Assembly: GCA_949316235.1 (NCBI GenBank)
Contig: OX438759.1
Location: 15,282,618-15,346,617 of the forward strand
DNA: 64,000 bases
Direction: 5' to 3'
Source: Oegoconia quadripuncta
Taxonomy: Eukaryota > Arthropoda > Insecta > Lepidoptera > Autostichidae
Shown: in pieces, positions 21,204 to 31,832 of the stretch
How positions within the stretch are numbered: position 1 is the first letter of the stretch
Layout: each line of letters begins with the position of its first letter
Translations under genes and position numbers: made by a program
Notes under the pieces: model-generated
The model's database searches: none
What the model saw: only the letters and a program-made list of their open reading frames with translations
Told to the model about the DNA's origin: nothing

Positions 21204-21502
21204 TATACTAGATGAGTTTTTTTACCGTAAGGGAAAAAATAGGGCATATTAGGCAAGTGAAATTAGGTAGTTTTTTTTTTTCAAAACTATCATAGAATAA
21301 AGCGTTAATTGTGTCATTTGACGGTCGCGTTTGTACCCTATTCCACATAATTACATCATTAAATTAAATAAAGAAAACTTGGAGAAAATTAATGATTGCC
21401 AAATAAATTTCGCATGACAGGAACCCTAAGAATTAAGAAAAAAAGAACCCTTTCCTAATATGCCCTATTTTTTTTCTTACGGGTAAAAACTCATCCGGTA
21501 TA
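21204..21502. mobile_element. MITE with TATAC-GATGAGTTTTTTACC ends
   Basis: About 299 bp. The left end (tatactagatgagtttttttaccgtaaggg...aatagggcatattagg) is mirrored on the right (cctaatatgccctatt...cttacgggtaaaaactcatc). Arms are about 55 bp. A sibling, interrupted by a SINE, is at 31833-32638 and a third end lies near 52800-52862. Confidence 0.8.
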
Positions 21503-21966
21503 ATATAATATTACCTACCTTTGGTATCATAGCTATAGAATACACAATCCTAACGTCTCACCGTACCCTATGAATGCTAATTAATCTACAACAACATAAA
21601 TGATTATGATGAAAACTTATTTTTAACGTATGACGTGTAGTGGCTACAACGGTCAGACGTGGCGGCGACATCGTGGGCGGGGGCGGGCTTCGGCGCCGTT
21701 GCGTCGAAATCGGCGCACGCGCATCAGCGATTTGTATAATGTTATTATTATACAACCTTACAAGTAGCGTTGATTATTTTTGATAGCATTATTAATTGAG
21801 TTGTTTTGAGGGTGTGTTACGCATTTAAAGCAAACACTCAGTCCTTACTTTGTAAAAGCTGTAATATGAAATAAAAATTAACACTGTGAATTTCAATGGG
21901 TTGTAGAAGATGCTAAGATCTCGTAAATCATTTTTTTTTTTAATATCAATGACTACTTTACATAAA
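21503..21966. other. No gene recognised
   Basis: A GC-rich patch at 21650-21725 gives a short minus-strand frame with no domain. Nothing supported. Confidence 0.4.
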
Positions 21967-22046
21967 GTCAAATAAATCACGACTCGATAAACTATTTTTA
22001 GAAAACATTTTCTAAAAATAGTTTATCGAGTCGTGATTTATTTGAC
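21967..22046. repeat. Perfect palindrome, 39-bp arms
   Basis: Arms 21967-22005 and 22008-22046 are exact reverse complements separated by only CA. No typical transposon end or duplication at the borders. Confidence 0.95.
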
Positions 22047-22630
22047 CTCGATGAAATTTTTCATAAATATGAAGAAGTTATTGATAGTTTTTTTTTAAAG
22101 TAGTACAGTCAAAGACGAAATGAAATTCATAGTATTAATTTTAATGTAAGTCTATGTTTTATTACTAAATATCTATACTATTATACCCTTACTGGACTAT
22201 CGAGGGGTCTCCAAATTATTTGGTATTGCATTATAAAAAAAATTCATGGAAATACTTAGACTGTAAAACTTTTTATTGCGAAATTAATGTACCTAATTTA
22301 AAATACACATTTAAATTATACAGCAGTTACTACAAAGAACAATACGATTATGCTTGCGATACAATTCAATTTCAATTCAGTATTCCACGAGCAAAGCGAA
22401 TCGTTCGATGAAATTTATGATATGGCTGGTCTATTATTAGATTAGTGACACTGTCATAGTGATATCATCGTTATAACATTATATGAAAATGCAATGTAAA
22501 TTAAATTTTAACGACAGTGAATGACCGTGCCTTCCGTGCACGAGACGAAGTTTGGATCTACGTGGGAAAAGAGGAGTAGTGTTTAAAGTGTGTACGTAAT
22601 ACACAAAGTGGAATGCATGCGGTTTTTAAC
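22047..22630. other. No gene recognised
   Basis: A 63-codon frame at 22220-22411 has no known domain. AT-rich, nothing else supported. Confidence 0.35.
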
Positions 22631-23365
22631 CACCCCTGTGGCTCAGTGTAAACTATCGGAGGTCGCGTGTTCGATCCCCCGCGGGGTACATATTAAGTGG
22701 TCTGTTTGATTGGTGGTAGGTTTCAAATCCTTTATCTTTAATTGTAATCCGTGGATAACTGTAATTAGCTTTCTACTTTAAGAACACCTTGTTTGTAATA
22801 TCATATATGTTGTAAGCTGTTGTTATCCCTAAGAAAAAAAAAACAATGTCCGCCTGGCTAGCTACCAGTATCTTATCTAAGGCCCGTATTAATAAACCAA
22901 CTTCAATACAAGTCTTGAGGCTGTATCAATAGAGATACGTCTTAAGCAGTTGACGCTATCTCAAGCTCCGTGCTAATTTACAAACCAATCTTGAGGTCTA
23001 CTCAGCTGAGATCATTTCTCAAGTATTCGCCTCAGCGGCGAATGAAGGATAGTCTTGAGTTTCGTTTATTAATACGCGCATCTCTCAAGTGAGTACTGCT
23101 TGAGTATGCACGTGCTTTTCAGGTCTCAAGTAAGGTTTATTAATCAACACGTTTACTTGAGACCAGTCACAAGACTGTTCTCAATCTTGAGAATAAGGCT
23201 GCCGCCAAACAGCAATGTTAATAGCATTGTCGTGATCCGATTGTCAGAGATATGATAGCCAGTCCCACAAATAAGATGGAGTTTCTGAGTCAGTACGCTT
23301 TGGCCTCATCTTCACTTAACATCAGGCGTGATTGTGATCAAGTACGAACCCATTGTGCATAAAAA
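22631..23365 (+). repeat. SINE-A copy with two nested insertions
   Basis: The head (cacccctgtggctcagtgta, gtgttcgatcccccgcgggg) starts at about 22631. The body is interrupted at about 22722-22846 by a short A-tailed insert and at 22879-23200 by an inverted-repeat element. It then resumes with ctgccgccaaacagcaatgt to the A tail near 23365. Confidence 0.8.
22879..23200. mobile_element. GGCCCGTATT element inside SINE-A
   Basis: Starts ggcccgtattaataaacc right after TAA and contains many CTCAAG/CTTGAG words plus internal tttattaata repeats in both directions. The right end (tcttgagaataagg) is incomplete. Related to the TAA-duplicating MITE at 3191-3315. Confidence 0.6.
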
Positions 23366-23580
23366 ACTATGTGCCAAACAGTGCCCACAAGCATATGAGA
23401 AATGTTGCAACACGTGACGCCAGAATGCTCACTTAAAATATTGAAACAACTCTTAAACTGCCGTGGCACTCGCACACTTTGACACTATTATACAATTATT
23501 TTTAACATTATCAAAATAGCTGAATTCCATTATGGTTATTGTAGCATCATCCTTTTTAAAATTCAGAACTAAACTAAATA

Positions 23581-23747
23581 TGCCCGCCCACGACCGACTT
23601 TTTGTATGACCGATAATCGGGCCGATTTTTTCCTCAATACTTTTGTAACCTTTATTGTGACTGATTTTTTGTAGGACGTGGGCGCTGAAACATTCCATTT
23701 TTCTCCTACAAAAAAATCGGTCACTCATTGTCGGCCGTGGGCGGGCA
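23581..23747. mobile_element. 167-bp foldback MITE with TGCCCGCCCACG ends
   Basis: The left end TGCCCGCCCACGACCGAC and the right end in reverse TGCCCGCCCACGGCCGAC are inverted repeats, and the adjoining gattttttYcctac-like words also mirror. No clear target duplication. Confidence 0.7.
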
Positions 23748-24764
23748 GCCTATAATACAGGAGGCTGAAGCGCATTCAAGCTCTTATTGTACAAAAATGT
23801 TTCACTTGTAAGAACAAGTGCAAGAGCACGTCCAGCCATGCTCTTGCGTATAACTGAAAATCAGTGTTTTGCTTTTTGAGCAAACCCATACAATGAGCTA
23901 TGACCCCTTTTATGCTGCTGCAGCACACACATACATTAACAATAATCCTGTAATACATTGCCATAATTCAATCAATCAATCAAATTCTTATAACTTACGA
24001 AATAGGTAAAAGTTTTTGAATTTGAATGGTAGCATGACGCCTATTCAAGATATACCAACCGTTGTTCTCTAAAATGATCCTCTGGTCTAGACAATCTCTT
24101 TAGAGTATTTCGTATGGTACAGCTTAAAAGCCAGCAAATTGTCCACAAGCTCCGATTTTACCCATTCGTAAATGGACTATTATATGAGTATACTGGATTA
24201 GTCTACAAGGAGGCGGTTACACGGTCTTTCACATTGTAACATTTCTGTAAATTCACGCTGCTCAATATCAATATCATCCCTTCTGTTGGCCATCAGTTCC
24301 ACTAATTGACAGCGTCGGAAGGTCGTGTCCGGAGCCATTGCCGTGGCGTCGGTGTCGGGTTGCCATCCTGCGGAACAGCGGTGTGGATGCTCAAGTTCAC
24401 CATGGACAGGGCAGGACTAAGGCTATGACAGTTGCTCAAGGGCGCATAACCAAACGAATACAATTGCTATGTCGAATTAATATATTACTTCGTATAATTA
24501 TAATATTAAGCTGCTATACTTTTGCCTGCCGGTGTAAGTTTATTTTACAAGTAATAAAAATAACTATTGCATATATTAGGAGCAGGTACAGAAACACGGT
24601 TTCTACAAAAGTGTACAAAGGCGGTCTTATGTTATTAATTTCATTCAGACAACTTTGGCAAAGAAGTTTAAGAACTGCTATTGAATGTACATGCATAGTA
24701 AAAGTTATATGGCCCTCATGATATTAAGATTGCGACGAACGCCGGGTCGTCCATCAACTTTGTA
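23748..24764. other. No gene recognised
   Basis: A 127-codon frame at 24338-24721 begins in a moderately GC-rich patch and runs into AT-rich DNA. No domain recognised and no splice signals support it. Confidence 0.35.
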
Positions 24765-24897
24765 ATAGTAAATAATCATAAATAAATATCCTTAGACATA
24801 CACACAGCGCCATCTAGTTCTACAGTAAGCAACTATAGGCTTGTGTTGTGGATACCAGATGGTTGATATACTGCACAAATACATTTTCGTTGTATAT
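24765..24897 (-). repeat. SINE-B 3' module fragment
   Basis: Reverse complement of the 3' module of the 7320-7600 copy: acacacagcgccatctagtt and ggcttgtgttgtggatacca. Confidence 0.75.
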
Positions 24898-25941
24898 AAA
24901 TAGTAAAAACTATACTTGTATTTAGAATCGGATAAGGTTCATGTATGTCAACATTATTTGATCTTTTTCAAATGTAATGATTAAGTAAATATTTATCGCC
25001 TTGTAATTTTATATCAAAATCTTCAGGTTGCTCAAGTTTTCTCAAGTGTTTCACTCATAAATATTTAAACAAACACTTATCTACTATAAAAAGTATACAT
25101 ATAGTACATAGGTATATCTTTAAATTTAAAGATACATTAAATAATAACTTTTACAACGTGTAACGGAAACCTATTTAAATAAACTATTTATAGAAAATAT
25201 AAGTAGCTATTGATTAATTAAAAAAAAAATTGTATTCGGAGATTTTCTACAGCGCAATGACGTTCACAGTGGTAACTTTAATTGAATAGCTACACAATTG
25301 TCAGAAAACATTTTTATTCTATTACTGATGGGTACTTATCTTCCAAAAAAAATCAGAAACTTTAAATTAAATTGAAGTTACACCACAAAAATTGCGTATT
25401 ATTACTGGACTATAATGATGGGTACTTTCATCCCCTTTCGGCTTTTTGTTACACCCTTTCAGTTACACGTTGTATACATACAAAAACTAAGGTTTTAAGG
25501 GGGCGATAGAAGAGATGGGGAACTAAATGCGGCACTGTTCCGGTAATGGCATTCAATTAATTGACCGTGTTCGCTGTCGGCCGTAGGTCTCCGCTGAAAA
25601 ATAGTGCAAGTGGACCAATTATTTACCACTACAGTTCTACTAAACAATTTGTGAATGGCTTGGTAAGCAGTACAGTTTATTATATACTTATTAAGTACTG
25701 GATCGTTCGTATTTATATACCTAGGTACTACAAATTAAAATTGACAACACATACTCTCTATGGGTTTGGTTTTTAGGGTTCCGTATCAGAAAGATGCAAA
25801 AAGGAGCCCTCATTAATACAATTCTAGGCTTATAGGTCTGTATGGTATACGTCAATTGTTTATATATATTTGTGATTGGTCCGAGGCACAGATGGTCTAA
25901 CATTATGTAATCACTATTTGTTTTCAACCAAACGTCTTATA
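24898..25941. other. No gene; one interspersed repeat
   Basis: 25310-25470 (ttctattactgatgggtact, gcgtattattactggactat) match 35932-36060. Class unknown. Confidence 0.4.
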
Positions 25942-26345
25942 TTAGGTCTTTACCTATGAAATTGGAGTTTTTTTTTTCGTTAATATGTACCAATTCCTGC
26001 GATTGTCAAAGCTATATCCAAATTTGTTTTTTATTTGGAAAATAGAATATTATTTCAAGGTTTCACATGAAATATTTTTTAATTTCTGGGCTGAATCACA
26101 TAATAAAAGAAATTGTACAGAGCTCTTTTCATGTGCTTCCCATAATCATTTCTTAGATTCGCTGAAACTTTTATAAAGCGGTTACTTTTAAAAATTAACG
26201 CTTAATGTTATCCGTTAATACACACAAAGTTTAGCTTAATTTGGATTTGCCGTTCCCAAAAAAAAAATCAAAAATATTTGTATGGAGAAAACAGTCTTAA
26301 TGAAATTCTTCATACAAAACGCCAATTTCATAGGTAAGGACCTAA
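25942..26345. mobile_element. MITE with TTAGGTCCTTACCTAT ends, copy 2
   Basis: About 404 bp, opposite orientation to 14635-15056. The ends TTAGGTCTTTACCTATGAAATTGG and (reverse of right end) TTAGGTCCTTACCTATGAAATTGG match at 23 of 24 positions. Length differences come from small internal indels. Flanking TA on both sides. Confidence 0.8.
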
Positions 26346-27321
26346 TACTTGTGCAAAAATGAACCATTCAAATTGCATTTATGAATTAAATTCAAGTCGT
26401 GTCTTTATTCCGTTGCGGGTATAATCTAAATATCTACTTTTCGTCATTGAAAATTCAGGCCTCTAGCTTTATCCAAAATGAGTGTCAAATGAGCACTGAG
26501 TGGCGTCGAGATATGGAAGGTACGGCAGTTTTTCGCTCAACTTAAAGGGGGTACTGCCGTGCCACCAGATTTAATATCAGAAGAATTGTAAAATCAAGGC
26601 GAGTTAGCGGATCACCGCATTCAAGATCGTTAGAAATTGATAAGAAACAATGTTTTCATACCATCCAAACTCTGGTACACGAATTATATAGGTACCTATA
26701 TACGAACTCGTTTGGTATAGCTGTCAGCTGTCTGTACTGTTTTTTTCCCTCGTTGTTTCCCTCGGCGCAGGCTTAAGTCTCCATTTGATTTGGACTATAT
26801 AACGTTTACAAATAAACACACAAGCACAAAAAACATACCTACTTAATTTTAATGAGCTGTTATTATGCTTAAAAGTTTATAAATAACCATCATAAAATGC
26901 TGCAACAATTAATATTCATTTCAACTTGTTATGGCAACACCGGACGCTGGTAGTGTTGCATTTTAGTTCGGACACTTACATATTCCCTCCGCATGCAGAT
27001 TTGCATGTAATTACATTTATTCTGTTGTGCGTTGGAGGAGTATTCCTTTTAGATGAGCGGAACTTCAGTTTAGGGGCGGCCTCCAACGAAGGCTAGATTC
27101 GGTGGAGATTGAATACTATATTCAAATACCTAGATCACGTTTGGAATAAGTAACACATTATGTATTTGTGCCACGTTTTAGATACATTACATATGTCATC
27201 ATTTAATAAGGTCTCTGATGTCGTAAGTGGTCGAAACTTGAGGGATATTCATCGTTTGGTCTTGCCCAGAATAGTATGCATGATAATGGACCAAAGTACA
27301 TATGTGACGGACATTCGAGTA
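26346..27321. other. No gene recognised
   Basis: No coding frame or repeat that I can support. Confidence 0.4.
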
Positions 27322-27323
27322 TA

Positions 27324-29439
27324 CAGGGCGTCCCAAAGTTATGGGACATGAAGGGGAAGTACCTTAAATATCGTAGATAGTGAATTTTGCTCAAAGAAGA
27401 CTTTATGTTATTTTTAAAAGTTAGTAATTCTGCATTCATAGATTTTCTAAAAATTATTTGCTTCGGCTGGGAATCGAACCGACTCAAATGTGAAAAAAAA
27501 AACACCCTACTTTTATGATGCCAATCGAAAGAATAGCTAAAAAATAATAACTCTGCCTAAGTAACATAGTATTTTAAAAGAAAGGAACAACGTGAAATTA
27601 ATCATTTTAATCAAATAAAAAACATACATGAAACTGCCGTAGTCAATTAAGTAGGTATTTTTTTGTAAATTAATTAAATGCTCAAAATGTGATCCCTCTT
27701 GTCTTACGCAAATCGCCAATCTTTTAATGAGCCCGCTGCCTGTTGATTTTCTAATCATTTTATGGTGAACACTCGATGTGATATGGCACAATTCTGTTTG
27801 CAACTCGCCTACGTTCTCGTATCGCTTTTTGTATAGCATATCTTTCACGTATCCCCAAAAGAAGAAATCTAATGGTGTGAGGTCCGGGGATCTGGCCGGC
27901 CATCTAATCGGTCCATTTGTACCAATCCATGTAGGAAAACATTCATTTAGAAAATCTGCTGCTCTCCGACTATTATGAGCCGGAGCTCCATCTTGTTGGA
28001 AAATTAAGTTTTCTTGCTCCGCCGCGGAATGGTTTCTTATCTTATCCCTTAAAATTTGAAGTATTCCTAAATACTTTTCTGTGTTCAAGGTTCCTTGGTA
28101 AAAATGGATTAAGAAAACCCGGTTTTTTAAAAGTCCGCACCAACAGTTGAGTGAAAAACGCACTTGGTTATTAGTTTCAGTCACTCGTAGGGGATTTTCT
28201 TTAGACCAAATACGATTATTGTTGCGGTTATACATACCGTTATTGCTAAAGTTAGATTCGTCTGTCCAAATAATATTATCCAAAAAATTTGGATCTTCGA
28301 GCAATCGTGCCTGGATATCAAGACAGAAATTTTTTCTCCTTTCTGTATCGCCCGGAAGTAATTTTTGAACCAATCGTCCTTCAACATAACTCTTAAAACC
28401 GTGTTTTTTTAATACACGGTGTATTTTACTTTTTGAAACTCCAATTTCATGTTCTCCTTCTCTCACCGATGCTTTCGGAAAAGCCGAAAAGTAAATTAAA
28501 ATACCAAGTTCTTCGTCGTTGATCGTATGGTTTTCTTGCTGTGGTTCTCTTGGGCGTTTATCGAAACGTCCCAGAGTTTTCAAATTGTTCACAAGCCTTT
28601 TCAAAACTTTACGAGACGGTATTTGTCTATCAGGATATTTTACGCCATACCACCGCAAACTTCTAGAGATATCTTTATCGTTCAAAAAATATGCTTCCAT
28701 TAGATCAAAACTTACTTGATATGCCATGTTCGCAATAAATTAACACAATAACACTTGTGTAAGTGAATTGAGACTAAACAGATCAATATCCGAAAAACAA
28801 ACGCTCGCACATACTGTTCCATTTTCAAATTTAAGAACAACATTTAAAAATATCACTTCTTTTTAAAATATCTTAAAAAGTATGCATTCAAACAAACGCT
28901 GTCATAAACTGTTCCATTTTCAAATTATAAATTATTTATTTTTGTTTTTAATTTGCCTTCTGTCTAGCTTACAGAGGACGTATTGAAATACAAGTTTTAT
29001 CATTTCATCTACACGTGCACTTATAATAAGGAAAACTATGTTAGTACCTATTTTATGAAGTGGGTACTTATTTACGAATAATCAATGCTATCTTTGGAAT
29101 GATAATATCGCTACTTTTCGAACGTCGTCGGCAATAAATAACTTTCTTGAAATTTGACTCAATCATTTTATGTTGTTCCTTTCTTTTAAAATACTATGTT
29201 ACTTAGGCAGAGTTATTATTTTTTAGCTATTCTTTCGATTGGCATCATAAAAGTAGGGTGTTTTTTTTTTCACATTTAAGTCGGTTCGATTCCCAGCCGA
29301 AGCAAGTAATTTTTAGAAAATCTATGAATGCAGAATTACTAACTTTTAAAAATAACATAAAGTCTTCTTTGAGCAAAATTCACTATCTACGATATTTAAG
29401 GTACTTCCCCTTCATGTCCCATAACTTTGGGACGCCCTG
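27324..29439 (-). mobile_element. Full-length long-TIR Tc1/mariner-like transposon, copy 3
   Basis: 2116 bp with TA at 27322-27323 and 29440-29441, in the opposite orientation to copy 2 and exactly 4 bp shorter. It carries the same 268-bp ends and the same upstream direct repeats. The 4-bp difference is a missing TTAA-type unit at the transposase stop (near 27672-27682). Confidence 0.95.
27537..28727 (-). CDS. Tc1/mariner-type transposase with extended C-terminus (396 aa)
   Basis: The first 353 residues match the copy-2 transposase throughout in the conceptual translation, including D156, D246 and D287 and the helix-turn-helix region. In the other copies the frame ends after HFEHLIN in a run of three TTAA-like units. 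Here one unit is missing, so the stop is lost and translation runs 43 residues further into the non-coding 3' region and the start of the 3' TIR. The added tail is hydrophobic (YVFYLIKMINFTLFL and following) and unlike any normal transposase end. The catalytic core is intact, so the protein could still work, but the tail may harm folding or localisation. Confidence 0.88.
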   Translation of the reverse strand: MAYQVSFDLMEAYFLNDKDISRSLRWYGVKYPDRQIPSRKVLKRLVNNLKTLGRFDKRPREPQQENHTINDEELGILIYFSAFPKASVREGEHEIGVSKSKIHRVLKKHGFKSYVEGRLVQKLLPGDTERRKNFCLDIQARLLEDPNFLDNIIWTDESNFSNNGMYNRNNNRIWSKENPLRVTETNNQVRFSLNCWCGLLKNRVFLIHFYQGTLNTEKYLGILQILRDKIRNHSAAEQENLIFQQDGAPAHNSRRAADFLNECFPTWIGTNGPIRWPARSPDLTPLDFFFWGYVKDMLYKKRYENVGELQTELCHITSSVHHKMIRKSTGSGLIKRLAICVRQEGSHFEHLINLQKNTYLIDYGSFMYVFYLIKMINFTLFLSFKILCYLGRVIIF

Positions 29440-29449
29440 TATAATAGGA

Positions 29450-30045
29450 TCCCGCTTTAAATTAAAGGTTTCCGAAGGCCGGAGCCTCAATTAAAAAAAA
29501 CTTTAAAGATTTGGCTGGCCTTTAGATTGCAAGCTATTCGGCTATGGAACTCACTACCTGATTCAGTTAGACGTGCTCAGTCACTGAACGTATTCAAGGC
29601 TCAAGTGAAGGAGTTGTATCTAGCCCTCTAGCTCCTATATCTATCCTCTTTCACTTTCCATCTCATGAGTTTCGTTTCATTTACTGAGTTACGTTCCATA
29701 CTCGCATTAATTACTGTGTGCCTCGTTACGTACTATTCTATTTAATTAGAATAAATTTAAATATAGGTATATAATTATATGCATTATTTTTTTAAATATA
29801 TTATGTATGTAACTTAATGTCAATTAACGTATATATTTATATGGGTGATTTATTTGTTTTATTAAAATTAGTTCACCGCGCACGCTACCTACATATCATG
29901 TGCGTAATGCTTCCTAAACCAAAGGTTGCCTGGAAGAGAACGCTTTTAGTGATAAAGCCTCCAAATGGTACTATCCCCTTTTTTATTTATGGTTGTGTTA
30001 TATTTTATTGTTGTACAATAAAGAATATTTTGTTTGTTTGTTTGA
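29450..30045 (+). mobile_element. LINE 3' end with last ORF2 codons and hairpin tail
   Basis: Plus-strand reading FRLQAIRLWNSLPDSVRRAQ then SLNVFKAQVKELYLAL and a stop is the C-terminal end of a CR1/Jockey-like reverse transcriptase. A ~400-bp 3' UTR ends with ggttgcctggaagagaacgc ttttagtgataaagcc, gtacaataaagaat and a (TTTG)n tail. Copy 3 of the mariner-like element abuts its left side. Confidence 0.7.
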
Positions 30046-31832
30046 AAATAACGCATTTTATAGTATTATGGAGTTTTATTCCAAAAGAGCATTGACATAA
30101 TTATTATTTATACTTTGACATTGTAATATTTTTTTTAGTAAAGCACGTGTTACATTTTACAATATTATAATAAATTTTTATTTTTATTAAAATTTTACAT
30201 ACTTGAATATTTATATTGTACGCTTGTTAGAGGGCAGGACTGTCCAACCAATGCAACAATATTGTAACATCATCTCTGTACCGCAGTTCTACAATAAATT
30301 GATTCTGATTCTTACCATTAATCAATATTTTTTTACAGTGTAGTAATTACCGAGTAAAAAGGACTATTAAAAGATATTCATTATTTGCTGAGAAAACTTA
30401 ATTTGTATTATGCCGGCCTGTAAAGGTTTATCTGTTTCCGACTGTACAATAAAACCATAATTGTTGGCTTGAACAAGTTTCACGGGTATTGTATTTCCAA
30501 TTAATATTTAGTCTAAAATCAAAGTTAAACATTTCACTTCTTAACCGAATTCAAAAAAATTATGAGGTTCACAATTCGTTTGGATTTTCTTTATACGTGG
30601 ACGCTCAGTACGTTTCCCGCTCAGCGCTTTTACATTTAACTACTTGTCAATTTGGCGTGATAGGTACCTACTATAAATAGCATCGTTCAGCGAAGAAAGA
30701 AGCGCACGAAGCTACAAGCAAGAAACAAAAACTTAACATCTGTAATCAATTCCAGACTTTTTGTCCCAATCCCGTGATCTTTTCTTTTAAATCCTAGCCT
30801 AGGAGAACTTTAGAATGACTATACTATCCAACCTGAAAAATCCGCAATAACTAAAGTAATTCTACCCGGGCGAGGTCGCGGGCGAATCGTTGGTTATAAT
30901 AATTTTTCACAATAAAATATAAAATAATAACCTTGTAAAGTACACATGACCAATTGCCCGTAACAAACTTGAGCTTAATACAGAGTGTACTTTGTATCCA
31001 GTCACGGTAGATAATTAACTCTTTGCTTTCATCTCGAAGCTATTGTAGGCTGATATCCCGTGGGACCATATGGAATTTTCAATGCCTCTCGAATTTATGG
31101 AGTAAGTTATGAGAAAAAGCGAATAAGTAATATTTCTTTATCTTGTAAATTCACAAAGAGATCCTATAATTCAAAGTAATATACAACCTTTTTAACAGAT
31201 TGCTAGGAGTTACTATAATTTTTTTAGTACCTATATTTTTATAATGAGCAAGGAGATGCAAATTATTCGGTAGGTATGTTGCAAGCATAAGTCACTGGCT
31301 GGTTTGGAATAATTTTAAAAACAAGGAGTGTAAAACATTACACCTCTTTTGTTTTGGGTCACATATTATTCCTTAATTTTACCAAAACCGCGGGAAATAA
31401 ATAACGTATTGTACTAAATATATTCTGTGGTATTGTGCAAAGACTTCCTAGAGTATTAAAAAACTTTGCAATTATTTACTATTGAATTGAGAGTCAAAAA
31501 TTTAAATATTCTCCGTAAGTTTCTTAAATCTTTGTGTTACTTGAACTGTAGTCAAATAGAGATATCATCATCTCTCGATTTACTGTTAGCGTCGTGAGTT
31601 CTTTGATTTCTTTTGCTTTGCTTTTCCCTGTTAACCCGGGCGATCGGGTTGGGATTTTGGGTTAGGTTTGTAATAAAAACTTATCGACACGTTTTATCGA
31701 CATTACGACGTCGATAAGAACAACTGAGAATTATGGTTTGAAGTTTAGGGGTCTGTAGTCAAACTATGAACCCTTATTTTACCATGTTGGTCTGTCTGTC
31801 CGTTTGTGCTATTTGGCAGGTTAGTTGTGTAC
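30046..31832. other. No gene recognised
   Basis: AT-rich, with a (ATTTG)-like piece and one short frame (30489-30680) without domain. Nothing supported. Confidence 0.4.

Noticed and set aside
20787..22046. Clustered inverted repeats as a possible CRISPR-like or regulatory array
   Set aside because: Arms are unrelated to each other, not regularly spaced, and the genome is eukaryotic.
24338..24721. 127-codon plus-strand frame in a locally GC-rich patch
   Set aside because: No domain recognised, composition changes abruptly along the frame, and no splice or promoter context; left as uncertain non-coding.
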